From positions 1,979,001-2,043,000 of the forward strand of contig OY727098.1 of the NCBI GenBank assembly GCA_963402885.1: DNA of 64,000 nucleotides. The letters are read 5' to 3'. Under the pieces are notes generated by a model that saw only the letters and a program-made list of their open reading frames with translations, was not told the origin of the DNA and did not search any database. This document shows, in pieces, positions 34,814 through 46,049 of the stretch. The stretch is from Antedon bifida. Its lineage: Eukaryota > Echinodermata > Crinoidea > Comatulida > Antedonidae. The first letter of the stretch is position 1; each line of letters starts with the position of its first letter. Both the position numbers and the translations under genes were made by a program.

Positions 34814-37714
34814 CTATAACAAAATGATATAAAGAGAATAACAAAATAGAGGATCATGTATATTGTAGTCCTATCTGCTGTGTTATAGGCAAGGATACAC
34901 AAAAGGTTAGGGTTCGTTGGCAAATTGAAATTAAGGTGAATTTTTAAACCAATGCTTAGCGGAAATATGCACAAAAGTATTTCAGCTTTAAATGCTTAGA
35001 GTAGTTAACAGAGAGTTTTCAGTGTTGCCTCTTATATTAATGTTTGATGTTTTTTTTTTAGTGTACCTTTCATTCAGTATTTTTGTAAATACAACACTTT
35101 CAGCTTCTGCTGTTTTTTATATATGTTTTTTTATACCGAAATAAAATAAAATAAATAAATACACACATTCTTACACTTGTATGTTAAATGGAATGTGTAA
35201 CTGGAAATGCAAATAACCTGCACATGTTTAAGAATCTTGGAATGGAACTATTTACAAAGCATGCAGTAAATGTACTGTAAAGCAATGACATCATCAATTA
35301 AAAATAAGGTGTACATGCTCCGCCAAAAAGTCCCTATAATACCACAATTACGGAGAATTATGTAAGACGGATAAACAAAGGTTTAAAATATTCAGGTAGG
35401 TGTATCCCCATACTCTGGTTTGGGTGCTAGCTTGGTGTTTTTGTCTTTTTGTTCTCTTCCTTTTGTTTTCCACTCTTTCTCTTTATTGTCGAGCGCATAG
35501 AGACATCGTTTATTTGCGCTATATAAATCTATCTATTATTTACTATATTATTATAGCCTCTCCTTGTCTAAAGACAGTCCTATGGGCGACGAGGCTCAAA
35601 GAGGTTAGGTAAAGTAAGCTAGTCTCTGATGTATATTGGGATTAGCATAGGTTCAAACATTACGGATGAACGCACTGAAAATCAATAGCATGGAATTTTA
35701 AGGTAAAGCGCCTAATCCAAATCTGTTATGTCTGTCCTTACAAGAATAACATTCTAGGAAAGCAATCCTCTTGGTAGATTGAGTGTTGATTGCGTTGATT
35801 CAACAAAGTTCAATCTATTTAAATTGGTTAGTAATTTCTACGGCAACATTTACAATATTGCATTCTGGAATTAGTATTATACAAATAATTATTAGTAACA
35901 AGTATTTGTATATAACTTAAAATAATAAATAAAAAAATCCACTTGCTTGCTTAAAAACTAATTTATAGAATTACAGCTTTTTTTTTTCAAGCTAAACAAA
36001 TTCTTAAGCAACATCTTTTTCTTCTTATTTTTGTAGGATAGGAGAGACAGAAGCCTTTTTCACTCGAGCTCCTGTGAAATAATACTGTTCCAGCGAGCTC
36101 CCATATGGGAGCTTCAAAATGCTGGAGAACAAAGAGGTGTAAATAGTTCCTCTGCTTTTCTTCTTTTTTTTGTTATCTTAAGATATTTTATGAATCATTT
36201 TTGTGTGTAAAGCGCTTAGAAACATAGTATTAGGCGATACTGTATATAAGACTACCATTATTATTAAATACTGTCACCCTCGATAAAGTACTTTGATCAT
36301 AAAGTCTTTATATATACTTTATAGCAACATTTTAACATTTTATAGCTATTACTGCCAATTTTATAGTCTCTAGATCTATAATCAATTTCTATTAATATTT
36401 TAAGTTGCATATATTTTGTCACAATGGCAAATGAATTAACAATTATCCTATTTTTTTTCTTCGGAATTTTGAATATTTAGTAATATAGTAATGTAATCAG
36501 TTAATTTGAATTGACCGAATATAGCTTTCTACTTTATTAAAAAGAGTTTAAAAGATAAATTTTATCAGAAATTGTTCACAGGACTAATATAATATATATA
36601 GCTTGGCGACAATATCCTGTTGATGTCATTACAAACTATTGGCAGATAAATCCATGGCGGCCAAACTAATTATCCAACAAATTTGAAAAAAAATGCACAA
36701 ATTGAGCAAAAACGTCTGTTAGATTACAACAGTTTAAGGATGCTCTGCAGGAGGTACTAAATCAAAGGCAATATTTACAAGTTCAAACAGAGCGTGAAAT
36801 TAATATGTGTTCCTTTCAAACTGTACTGCTTCAATAAATGAAATATTTTATTTATTTTAAATGATTATAAATCAAAATTATTGGATTCTTAATCCTAAAT
36901 TTGGTTATATCTAGTTTAATGTAGCATTTTGAAAATCATGAAATGTAATATATCTGTTTCAATAATTTAATCTTAAAATGTTTATTTTTTTAATTGGGAT
37001 GTAAAAGTTTCACATATTATTAGTATAAATGAAATTTTTCTTTAATTTAAATGATTATAAATCAAAATTATTGGATTCTTAATCCTAATTTGGATTATAT
37101 CTAGTTAGTGTAGCATTATAAAAACCATGAAATGTTTTGAATATTATTTGATAATTTCCTCTTAAAAAACCTTTTTTTTTTCAATAGAATGATTTATAAG
37201 TTTGTATGATTGATTTGTCAAGATAAACCCTAATATCAAAATACTATAAATAAACAGGAATACAATTTTTGGAATTTTCCGGTTTTGTAATATTAATTGT
37301 CATATTTGAATGGGACTTTGAGTATAGTTTTTCCATTGAGTACGGAATATTTTGTGTATTGAGAATTCTTTTTACGAACAGGCTTGCATTTGTGAACGTT
37401 TCTTTTCTATTCAAATGATTTTCTGTTGAGCACAATGATTTTACAATTTACCATTCGAGCGAATACAAAAAGTACTCATGTTGACTACAAACGTTCCCAA
37501 TTGAATATGACAGTTATTATTATTATCTGTGGGAAAGATGTAATATACAAAAGTATAGTTCATGGACTATACCACTTGTGGAGAGGAGTGTTCAATAAAA
37601 ATTTCTACTTTTCGAGGTATATCTCGCTCTTCGAGGAGAAAGGGCTATTGTCGGTTTATCCAGGTAAGCTAGGCACGAAATAGACATACAAAGGTTAAAA
37701 AAAAGTGTACTTAC
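34814..37714 (-). other. Intron or 3' UTR of the ZNF gene
   Basis: Starts with a GTAAGT donor (37709-37714). It is AT-rich and contains a direct duplication of about 130 bp (36855 and 37045) but no recognised exon. If the donor is not used, translation would run seven codons beyond it and stop at 37695-37697, so this would be 3' UTR. Confidence 0.45.
36855..37180. repeat. Direct repeat, copies 190 bp apart
   Basis: TTTAAATGATTATAAATCAA followed by AATTATTGGATTCTTAATCC, TATATCTAGTT and GTAGCATT occurs at 36855 and 37045, with later portions (CATGAAATG, ATAATTT, CTTAAAA) also shared. Confidence 0.85.
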
Positions 37715-40700
37715 TTTGTCCATAAGGCATCATAGGATATCCAAGGTGTGTATGGTGGTGCATATGAAGGTGTTGCATTTGAGGGTGAGGATGCGGCCGT
37801 GGGCTATGTCGAGGGCTATGTCGTGATGCCTCAAAACGTGAATGCTCTTCAATACTTGCATTTTCCGGGGTTTTCCTCGGAGTAGGACTAGCAGTCTTAT
37901 GAGGTGAGGTTCTGTTAGGATCCTGACCACGTAAATGTTCTTTATTCTGCGGGTACATCAACTGACTAGCATGTTGTTTTAGTACGTCTAAAGCATTTTT
38001 GCCTTCGGGTAAAATTTCAGTTATTTTTCCTGGTGAAGTGGAAGAGTGGGTGTGTTTTGGACGTTTCGGATCATTGCCTCCTTTATCTGGTTTCCAAACT
38101 GGAGAATAACTGAACTCTGGCGGAAGGTATTGAGCTGGATATGCAACCATAGATTGTCTATATTGTTCATCAACAACACTATATGGTAACATATAAGGTG
38201 GTTGAAGATATTGAGAATATGGTCCTTCCATTTTATGAGGTTTATCTTGCGGTAAATTACTTCGTATATTTTTAGAATCCACACTACTGGTACTACTACT
38301 TGCCAATTCAGGAGTACGTATTCGTTTTACTTCTTCCCGTCCTCGTGAATTTGGACTTTGATCTGCACGTGAACTAGAATGCTTACGTTCTTCAGGTTTT
38401 GATTTAACTAGTTTTCTCCTTTCCTCGAGTTCTCTTCGCCTTGATTCCTCCCACTGTGGGTGGGAATACATGTAATAACCACCTAGGCGATCATAATGCC
38501 TTGGTTGTTCTAGAGGCGATCGTATTTTCATCTGAGGTTTAAGTTCAACGCCTTCACATTGCTTATCTCTTATATCATCAGATGTCCTTTCAACTTTTAT
38601 TTTTTTATCAGTTCGATTTATTTCAGTTTGAGATGCTTTTACTGGTTCTACATTTGCATGAGTAGAACTCCGTGGTTCTTTTGAGGTCATAGTCTTTGGT
38701 ACATCTCTTTGACCCTTTTCTAAACGTTCATGAGGATGACCATATGGTGCATTTGGGATCATGTGCAAAGGAGCACCAGCTGGATCTATATGATTAGAAT
38801 ATTCAAAATAAAATGGCGGATATCGATGTGGAGTGTACAACTGAGGATGCTGGTACAACGGTTTTGTAGAGGTGCTTTCTTCTTTACTTTTTGAATCAGA
38901 GTTTTCCTCTATATCTATATCTCTTTCTGTCCTTTGTTTGGGAATTAGCTTTGGCATCTCAGGTCTCAGTGGTGAGTGACTCCTATCACGAACAATTACC
39001 CCTGGATAGCTGGGATAAAACGGTCGCTGTTCATTTAAGACACCATCACGTCCATGACTGTGGGAACCCATTGGACCCAATTCCTTGAAAACAAAAGGAT
39101 CTTTAACATCGACAATTCTATCCCTTGGAACTGTATCTTCCTCATTTGCATCAGAAATATCAGAATATGCTGGACTTTGTGTTGCTCTGTTCTGATCTGG
39201 TGAAGAACTCAATGGTGGAGGAATTATAACACGAGGTGCAACATCTTCTTGTGGGCGTACAGTAGTCCCTTTGACAGCTGGTAGCACACTCATAACAGGT
39301 TTTTCAGCGGGGTCTTTCTCAAACTGTTCAAGTGGCTTTGGCTGAGGACGTTGTGATATAGAAGATTGTTGCTTTGGCGGTAAACTACTAGTGCGTATAA
39401 GCTTTGGAGGCTCTGGTATCGTGGAGTTACTATTTACAGCTGTAGCAGCATCAGCTGGTTGAGAAGTTTGTGTTCGTGGTAACTCTTTATTGTCATTAGA
39501 TTCAGATCCACTAGGTGAATTACTATTATAATCATCTAAATTTATTCCAGATTGCGACAAGGCTTCCTTAAGTATATTTGCTTCCAATAGATTCTGATTT
39601 GTTCCTTTCAAATTGGAGACAACAGTTCCTGTATTAGGTCTGATTGGAATTTCAGTCTTTCCTACAAGACTTTTTCTTTCTGGTTCTTTGATGGAAGGTG
39701 AGATTACTTTCTTATCAACTTCTCTTTCTTTATCTTTTATTCTTTTCTTTGATTTTGGTTTCTTGTCCTTAAGATTTGCTAGGATAGGGTTTACAGCCTG
39801 GTCACTCATTACCGTTGGTTTTGGTTGGATGGGTTTGAGGGTAGAAGACCCCATGATTGGCTGCGGTATTGTAGTAGCTGGTGGGATGGTAATCCCGGCA
39901 CCAGCATTGGCTGGAGCAGTCACAACAGCCGGAAATGCAATCAGTTGTGGCGTTATCTGTGGTGCTGGAGCAATTGGCCTATTAGGCTTTGGTTTGATCA
40001 AAACCTTTTCTGGTTTTGTTTTCTTTTGTTTTTCTTGCAATTTTAATTTATCTTTCTCTATTTTCTTTTGCTTTTGTTGATCACCAGTTGCTAAAATTGG
40101 TTTAACAGGAGACACATTGTTTGTTTCAATCTTTGCTAAATCCGGTTGAGAAATGTCTTTAGTTGTGGTGTTTGATTCAACAGTTGTCTTTATAACACTA
40201 ACCGATGTCTTTTCAATATGTTTGTTATCAGTTTGTTCATCTGGTTCCGTCGTTGAGTTAAAATCAAAAACTGAAAGATCCTTAGGATGTTTACTTTTGG
40301 GCAATTTATCATCTGCATCATTTTGTACTAGTACTTCTGCACTATTCACAGATTCTTTTACTGTATTCTCAGGAGTTTTACTAACTTTATTTATTTCAGG
40401 TATATTTTCTTTTTTGTTGTTGATTATATCATTTTCAACAACACCATCTACTTTGGATAGACGGTTTTCAACATTGTCTGTTTCTTTGTTTTCATCAGTG
40501 CAGATATTATCAGCATTAAGTTCTTTTTCAGTATTCATTTTAACTGGTGTTTCTTCACAGTTTTCAGTATCTGTGAGTTTTGTATCTACAGTTTCTATTT
40601 CTTTGGTATCCATGTCAGTAAAGTCATTAAAATTGTCTTCAGAATCAGGTGTATCAACTGGTTCCTGGGGCTTCTTTGGTAGTTCATGATGAGCGTGGGC

Positions 40701-41133
40701 TTGGTGATAACGTAGCCCGTTTATATGCTTGTATTTTTTATTACAATTGGGCTCCGGGCATTCTATAAGATGACTTTGAGATGTTGTATATGGCGTGGAA
40801 GTACTTTCGTTGGATGAAACAGGAGAAGGTGTTTTAGAGTTCTTGATTTTCTTTGCAGCTTTGTCATCACAAGAATTTAGTTCACTTTCAGATGTTTTTG
40901 CTTTTCGTTTACCATTTAATGTTTTCTCTGTATTTGATACAGGAGGTACTGGTATATTGCTTCCGCGTCGTCCTTTACCATTAGTGGAGTTACGTAGCTT
41001 GCAGTGGATTGAGGAACGTGTCTCTGTGTAATTACTTAGATCAGTTACCGATGTTGAGTTACGATTGCGTTTCGGACGACCTTTACTTGTCTGAGCCTTC
41101 CCTTCGATGTCATTAACTGGTGATTCACAGAAC
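37715..41133 (-). CDS. ZNF608/ZNF609 homologue, main coding exon
   Basis: This 3.4 kb exon encodes most of a large nuclear regulator of the ZNF608/ZNF609 family (Drosophila scribbler/brakeless). It begins after a TTTCCAG acceptor with the base that completes R of APPRFCESP, matching the family junction exactly. A single C2H2 finger lies at 40689-40760: Cys-x4-Cys, then KKYKHINGLRYHQAHAH, the family signature. The rest is low-complexity: lysine-rich, acidic and proline-rich blocks, charged R/E helices (QWEESRRRELEERRKL) and a His-rich tail (HLHMHHHTHLGYP). In vertebrates the family acts with NIPBL and Integrator and controls transcription in lymphocyte and neural development; that role here is inferred from homology. 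It ends at a GTAAGT donor with one base carried over. The four exons total 1,378 codons, close to the 1.4-1.5 kb-residue vertebrate proteins, so only a short C-terminus is missing. Confidence 0.95.
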
Positions 41134-41438
41134 CTGGAAACATGAAAAAGTCCATACAGTAACAGTAAATATAATGTGCGATTAGTTGACAGTGTCGCTA
41201 TAAGGTGGCTAAGATGTTTGTTGCCCAGTTTCAGGATCCCGGGTACATTCAAGACTGAGGAAGAATGGTTGTTGATAATAATATCAGTCTTAATACATGT
41301 TAAGAATTGAACATTGGAAAGCAAATGTTCACAGTCAAAGTCAACTTATTTAGAATAGAAGTACCTACTGTGGAGTACTGTGGGCCAATTGTTCAGTACC
41401 ATACTGAGATAATCACTAAATATAACACTTTATTGTTC

Positions 41439-41576
41439 TTAAACTCTGTCTACACTATTAAACTAGTTTGAAAAAAAAAGCATGATGTGCCCAAATATGG
41501 TCGTGATATGACATCATCATATGGGCACATCACATTTTGTTGTCACATAAAGTTTGATAGTATAGACAGAGCTTTA
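41439..41576. mobile_element. MITE family 1, copy E
   Basis: Ends TAAACTCTGTCTACACTATT and GATAGTATAGACAGAGCTTTA. The interior has a single AAATATGGTCGTGATATG block and lacks part of the palindromic centre (ATCATCATATGGGCACATC). Confidence 0.9.
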
Positions 41577-42317
41577 TACAGTAAATACAAGTGCTTTAAA
41601 TAAACAATAACAAAATGATTTAAACAAGGATTTCTCTATGTACCAAGGTGAACAAAGTGCTACATAATTCAATAACATAAGCAAGCTACTCCCCTTAGGC
41701 CATATATTGTATGGGTGCTTTATACAGTATATTTCCCACTATTTTATTAAGTGTGTGAAGTTATCATGCATGGAATTATATTCAGTAAAATAGAGTAGTT
41801 GATGGGAAGGTTTGGAGACAGTAAATTGCCCATTAAAACATCAGAAAGTAAATCTTGCTCCTATGCAAAAATCTACTGTATGCTACATTTTGTGGAAGAG
41901 TACATTTTAATATCTTTTTTCTAGTGTCTTAGATTTAACATAAATCACGTCCACAGTATAGTAGTTATCATTCAAGTTGAATAATTCATACATTTACAGT
42001 AGAAATGTAATACATGATTTATAGTTTGTCACAATGGATGTAATTCAAGCGCCAACTGAAACTTAAGCCTTCATTCAATATTTTATTTTTGTAAATATGA
42101 TAGCCAATCTCCTGCTAACAAGCAACTGCAATTTACAAGTTACTGTACATATACGAAAAATGAAATTTTCGCTTTTTTATATAAAATTCTTATTTATCTG
42201 ATCTATATTCTTTTCTATTTTGGTTAATTAAATATTCTATTTTTCTGAACTATAATAAATTACTTCTCACAATACAAAAAATTATATTTTCATTTGCTAT
42301 GATCAAAATTTGAAGTA

Positions 42318-42482
42318 CTGTACACTAACAAACTACATAGTTTGACAAAACATGTGCCAAAATATGGTAGTGATATGCCCAAATATGGTAGTGATATGCC
42401 CAAATATGGTAGTGATCATGTCTATATATGGGTACATCACATTTTTTGTCACATAAAATTTGATAGTGTAGACAGAGCTTTA
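42318..42482. mobile_element. MITE family 1, copy F (internal block expanded)
   Basis: The right end GATAGTGTAGACAGAGCTTTA is intact. The left end is eroded (CTGTACACTAACAAACTA). The 20 bp block CCAAATATGGTAGTGATATG is present three times in tandem, against one or two in the other copies. Confidence 0.85.
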
Positions 42483-42519
42483 TTAACCATTATTCAAGTT
42501 ATAAAAATAATATGCTCAC

Positions 42520-42607
42520 CGAGGGGGCGCCCAGTCATGTTTTGTACAGTCCATTAAAGTTCCTACATATGTTTTATTCCTCCATGTCACATTGACAACA
42601 AGAACAC
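42520..42607 (-). CDS. ZNF608/ZNF609 homologue, third coding exon
   Basis: 88 bases between a CCTGGCAG acceptor and a GTGAGC donor, encoding [18 protein letters not shown] followed by [12 protein letters not shown]. This block is among the most conserved in the family and follows HETEEG in vertebrate proteins. Phase (two bases at the start complete the glycine begun by the previous exon; two bases are left at the end) fits both neighbours. Too short for a standard open-frame scan. Confidence 0.95.
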
Positions 42608-43277
42608 CTGCCAGGACAACAACAATGACAAAATTTAAAATCAATCACATAAAAAACAAGTATAGATTAATTTATATTCTACATATGAACGTTCATTGTT
42701 GTATGCGTTGAATATTACCATGAATAATCTAGGACAACATAAATTAATATAAATACAATGTGTCTCAATACATTGGGACCCCATAACTTTAGAATTAAAG
42801 AGACACGCCCTTTAGCAATATTGGTCTATGACAGCTTTTGTCTTTCCTCTTTACTTTCATTTTTATACCTTCAGCGAAAGAAATATAACTAATTAGATTG
42901 TATTAATTATGAATGTTTATTAAAATTAATATATTTGAATTATATTATTCACTACATTTTTCTATATTTTTCCTATGGTACTAAAAAACAATTGTAGAAT
43001 AACAGGAGGAAATGTATTATTACCTGTAGAAAACAAATAGCATTTAAATATTAAATTTATGAAGAAATTCAATGTTATTAAATGAAGTGTTTCAGAGGAA
43101 TTGCTTAGCTTTATCATTTTTTTTTATCACATTATTTTATATTTCCAAAAGTATCTAATAAAATACAATATTTAATAGCTTGGCATTTTTTCATGCAGTA
43201 CAATATCTTTAAACGCTGTAGAATTGACTTTCAGGTTAAAAACCTGCTGAGTAATAATTTAAGATTCATTCAAAGCA

Positions 43278-43345
43278 TGTGGCGTCAGGATAAGGTACCC
43301 GGCTTCCAATTGAGAGGTCGCGAGTTCAAGCCTAAGGCTGGCAAC
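43278..43345 (+). mobile_element. tRNA-derived SINE head or tRNA pseudogene
   Basis: TGTGGCGTCAGGATAAGG resembles an A box and, 30-40 bases on, GAGGTCGCGAGTTCAAGCC resembles a B box. This is the order of an RNA polymerase III internal promoter. The intervening GGCTTCCAATTG resembles an anticodon loop. Acceptor-stem pairing is poor, so it is not a working tRNA gene. Confidence 0.5.
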
Positions 43346-43562
43346 TTGTTTGTGTACTTGTACGACAGTGTGTGCATTTTTATCCTTATTCATTGGCATG
43401 TGAACATCAAATGTAGGCTACTGTGTATTGAATGGCAATGAAATTGTTATTGATATCGATGTTATTCCAGACAAATAGCATTTTAAAAACACACAAAAAC
43501 GCATCGAACAAAATAAGATAAAATTACAATATAGTATGGTACAAATAGATAAGATTTTTTTT

Positions 43563-43607
43563 GCGCTTATGTCCTTGCATTGCGTCCTAGTGGGAACCAA
43601 GCATTAT
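43563..43607. mobile_element. MITE family 2, solo end
   Basis: Reverse complement reads GCTTGGTTCCCACTAGGACG followed by CAATGCAAGGACATAAGCGC, matching the ends of the elements at 10728-10868 and 15131-15282. It sits about 25 bp from the splice donor of the second ZNF coding exon. Confidence 0.6.
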
Positions 43608-43634
43608 ACTTTACGAAGAAATTGAAAGATTTAC

Positions 43635-43767
43635 CTTCAGCAGTCTCGTGCCAAACAATTCCTTCAAGGTTGACGCTCGTTCCTGGTTCGCATGGACCTA
43701 ACTTGTCTGGTTCAGTTAATGTACCGACATCACTAGTGCCAACACCAACATTCTCAAATGATGGTTG
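43635..43767 (-). CDS. ZNF608/ZNF609 homologue, second coding exon
   Basis: 133 bases between a TATTATTAG acceptor and a GTAAAT donor. It encodes [20 protein letters not shown] and then [18 protein letters not shown], a hallmark of the ZNF608/ZNF609 family. It starts in phase 0, as required by the preceding exon (165 whole codons), and leaves one base that completes the glycine of the next exon. Confidence 0.95.
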
Positions 43768-45464
43768 CTAATAATATTATAAATATAACAAATTGTAATC
43801 AAGGTTCAAGTAATGAAAATAATATTTTTTTACATTGCACTGAATTACCGTAGTCCCGTTTCTGCTGCGAGCAAATACTCTACTAAATAAAGCGTGTGAA
43901 AATAACCCCACTTCTTGTCAACAGAAAAGGGACACATTTCAAATTGCTTGTTAAATGAATTTCTTAAACACCAAGCAATGACATTTAATACGCAATGTAA
44001 AATAATGGATTATGACCCTTGTTGACTATTTTGTATAATGATTAATGACATTAGTTGATAAGGTTTTGTTTGGGAGCATGCAGAAATATGGTTGGTATTA
44101 TTAGGCTACCAGAAACCGGCCATACTGTAGGCTGCACTAAAATAACAATTTGTAAGCAAAACAAAATATCTGGGTCAACAATATTTTAATCCAAATAGCC
44201 TGAAACAATTAACTGGGTCAGCAATTATTTTAATCCAACTAGACTGAAACCATTATCTGTTCTGGGCCATAAATGATTTTAACCCAACTAGACTGAAACC
44301 AATATTTGGGCCAGAAATGATTTTAATCCAACTAGACTGAAACCATTATTTGGGCCAGCAATCATTTTAATCCAACTAGACTGAAATCATTATTTTAGCC
44401 AGCAATCATTTTAATCAAACTGGACTGAAACCATTATCTTAGCCAGCAATCATTTTAATCAAACTGGACTGAAACCATTATCTGGGCCAACAATCATTTT
44501 AATCTAACAAGACTGAAACCATTATTTGGGCCAGAAATCATTTTAATCCAACTAGACTGATTGATGTACTACCTAATAATATTCCAATTTCTACTCATCA
44601 AGAATCCCACTTTAATTTTCAGTAAACAATAACAGACATAAATCAGTTTAAACTGGGTTAAACTCACTGCTTCACTTTCTTAATCAAACATTAACAAATT
44701 GTTGTAATCTATAAAACTGTGCTAGTAATACTGCTGTTACTTGCAAATGTGCAATTCTACATCATTACTCTAAAACTACTGTAATTCCTTCATGATCATA
44801 TCATATGTTAATAGCCTCTGAGTTGTACTTTTCCTATTTAATACAACATTTGATATGTGTGGAAATTTGAATTGGATTTGGAATACTTTTCTCTGACAAC
44901 TTGTCATATTACCTTATTATGTTACGTTATTCGATATTAATGTGCAAAAAAAATGTGAAAAAGCTAAGAAGCATCCAATTTACATCAGACTTCTTTTAAT
45001 TTGGAAAAAAGCAACAAAATATAGGTTTCACTTTCTTCAGTGTTTCAGTATTATAATTTTATGTTATTCTTCATTTTCATAAATTAACTTTTAATGTAAA
45101 AATTAGATTGGTAAAAAATCATTAAAATATGGAAATATACTTGAAAAAATCATCAACAATGAACAGCATTGGTAGATGAAAAATAATCACAACTTACACC
45201 ACAATGTGTCAATTAAATTCTAAAATACATGATTGTACCCTTGGATTGGCATGTACTTGTCTGTATACACAACACCATCCTGACCTTCAGTATGATGTCA
45301 TTAAATGCAGCATTTGTCATTACCAAGATTGATGGTTGATACCTGACCCTTACTAAACCTAAGCATAGCACTGTAACAATTACCTGAAAACAATCTCATG
45401 CTTACAAAACATATGTAACCTATTTTGTAATTGAGCTTAAAAAGCAAATAAAAATGTTCCAAAC
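43768..45464 (-). other. ZNF intron 1 (between coding exons 1 and 2)
   Basis: 1.7 kb. The donor is GTTTGG, weaker than the other donors in this gene; the acceptor is TATTATTAG. A 44 bp minisatellite occupies 44171-44570. Confidence 0.85.
44171..44570. repeat. Minisatellite, about 44 bp unit, nine copies
   Basis: The unit runs GGGCCAGCAATCATTTTAAT then CCAACTAGACTGAAACCATT. Copies drift in the first ten bases (TGGGTCAACA, TTAGCCAGCA). It lies wholly inside the first coding intron of the ZNF gene. Confidence 0.95.
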
Positions 45465-45959
45465 CTTATCTAGTTTAGACTTCCTGGGTCTTTTCTCATT
45501 CGATTCTTTATTTTTCTTCTTTCCTTCATTTTTGACGTCATTTTTAGTTGCGTCCTCTTTAGAATCAGTCTCTGTATTGTCCTGTTTTTCTTTTCCAATT
45601 TTATTCTTTGGCTTGTCTTCTTCGCTATTGTTTTCACATAGATTTACATTTGTACCAGTTCTATCAATTTTACTATTTGCTATGTCTCGTTTTCGTGATT
45701 TTGTATTTTTTTCCTCTGTTAAAGTCAAAGTTTCTATCGCGTCATCACTTCCGTCCATCTTCGCATTTGCGCTTATTTTGCGTTTAATCTTCATTTTTCC
45801 GATTCTGAACGGACTTGAGTCGTTTAAACTATTATTCGTGTTCATTGTCTCCTTCTCGAGGTCAGCATCCAAGTCTATGATTAAGTTGCCTAGGCCGATT
45901 TCCCATTCTTCGCCACTCTCGTACTGTGATGCGTCATCCTTTGGGCACGAATTGGCCAT
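45465..45959 (-). CDS. ZNF608/ZNF609 homologue, first coding exon
   Basis: Begins [20 protein letters not shown] and continues [17 protein letters not shown], the N-terminal motif of the family (vertebrate form: [24 protein letters not shown]). The remaining 120 residues are lysine/glutamate-rich with basic stretches (KIKRKI, KSRKRD) fit for nuclear localisation. It ends in KSKLDK at a GTTTGG donor in phase 0. The ATG is the first in frame after a clear acceptor at 46050 with a stop-containing leader, so the start is secure. Confidence 0.95.
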
Positions 45960-46049
45960 ATTGTGGTAGAACCTGGCCTAGGACAAATTAACCCCCTCCG
46001 TGCTCAATGCTAGCACCTGGTGTATTCACTACAGAACCATTAACACAAT
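45960..46049 (-). other. 5' UTR part of ZNF exon
   Basis: A run of T followed by ACAG on the minus strand (46050-46062) marks an acceptor. The 90 bases between it and the ATG hold stop codons, so they are 5' UTR. At least one non-coding exon must lie further upstream. Confidence 0.75.

Larger units (their letters stand above)
41134..42519 (-). other. ZNF intron 3
   Basis: 1.39 kb, GTGAGC donor and TTTCCAG acceptor. It holds two MITE family 1 copies (E and F); copy F ends 38 bp from the donor of the preceding exon. Confidence 0.9.
42608..43634 (-). other. ZNF intron 2
   Basis: 1.03 kb, GTAAAT donor and CCTGGCAG acceptor. It contains a tRNA-like SINE head (about 43278-43345) and a MITE family 2 end (43563-43607) close to the donor. 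Confidence 0.9.

Noticed and set aside
39613..41031. Plus-strand frames of 78-178 residues opposite the ZNF main exon
   Set aside because: They are antisense shadows of a well-supported coding exon with biased codons.
45454..45969. 171-residue plus-strand frame rich in Ser/Phe
   Set aside because: Antisense of the first ZNF coding exon, whose N-terminal motif matches the family.
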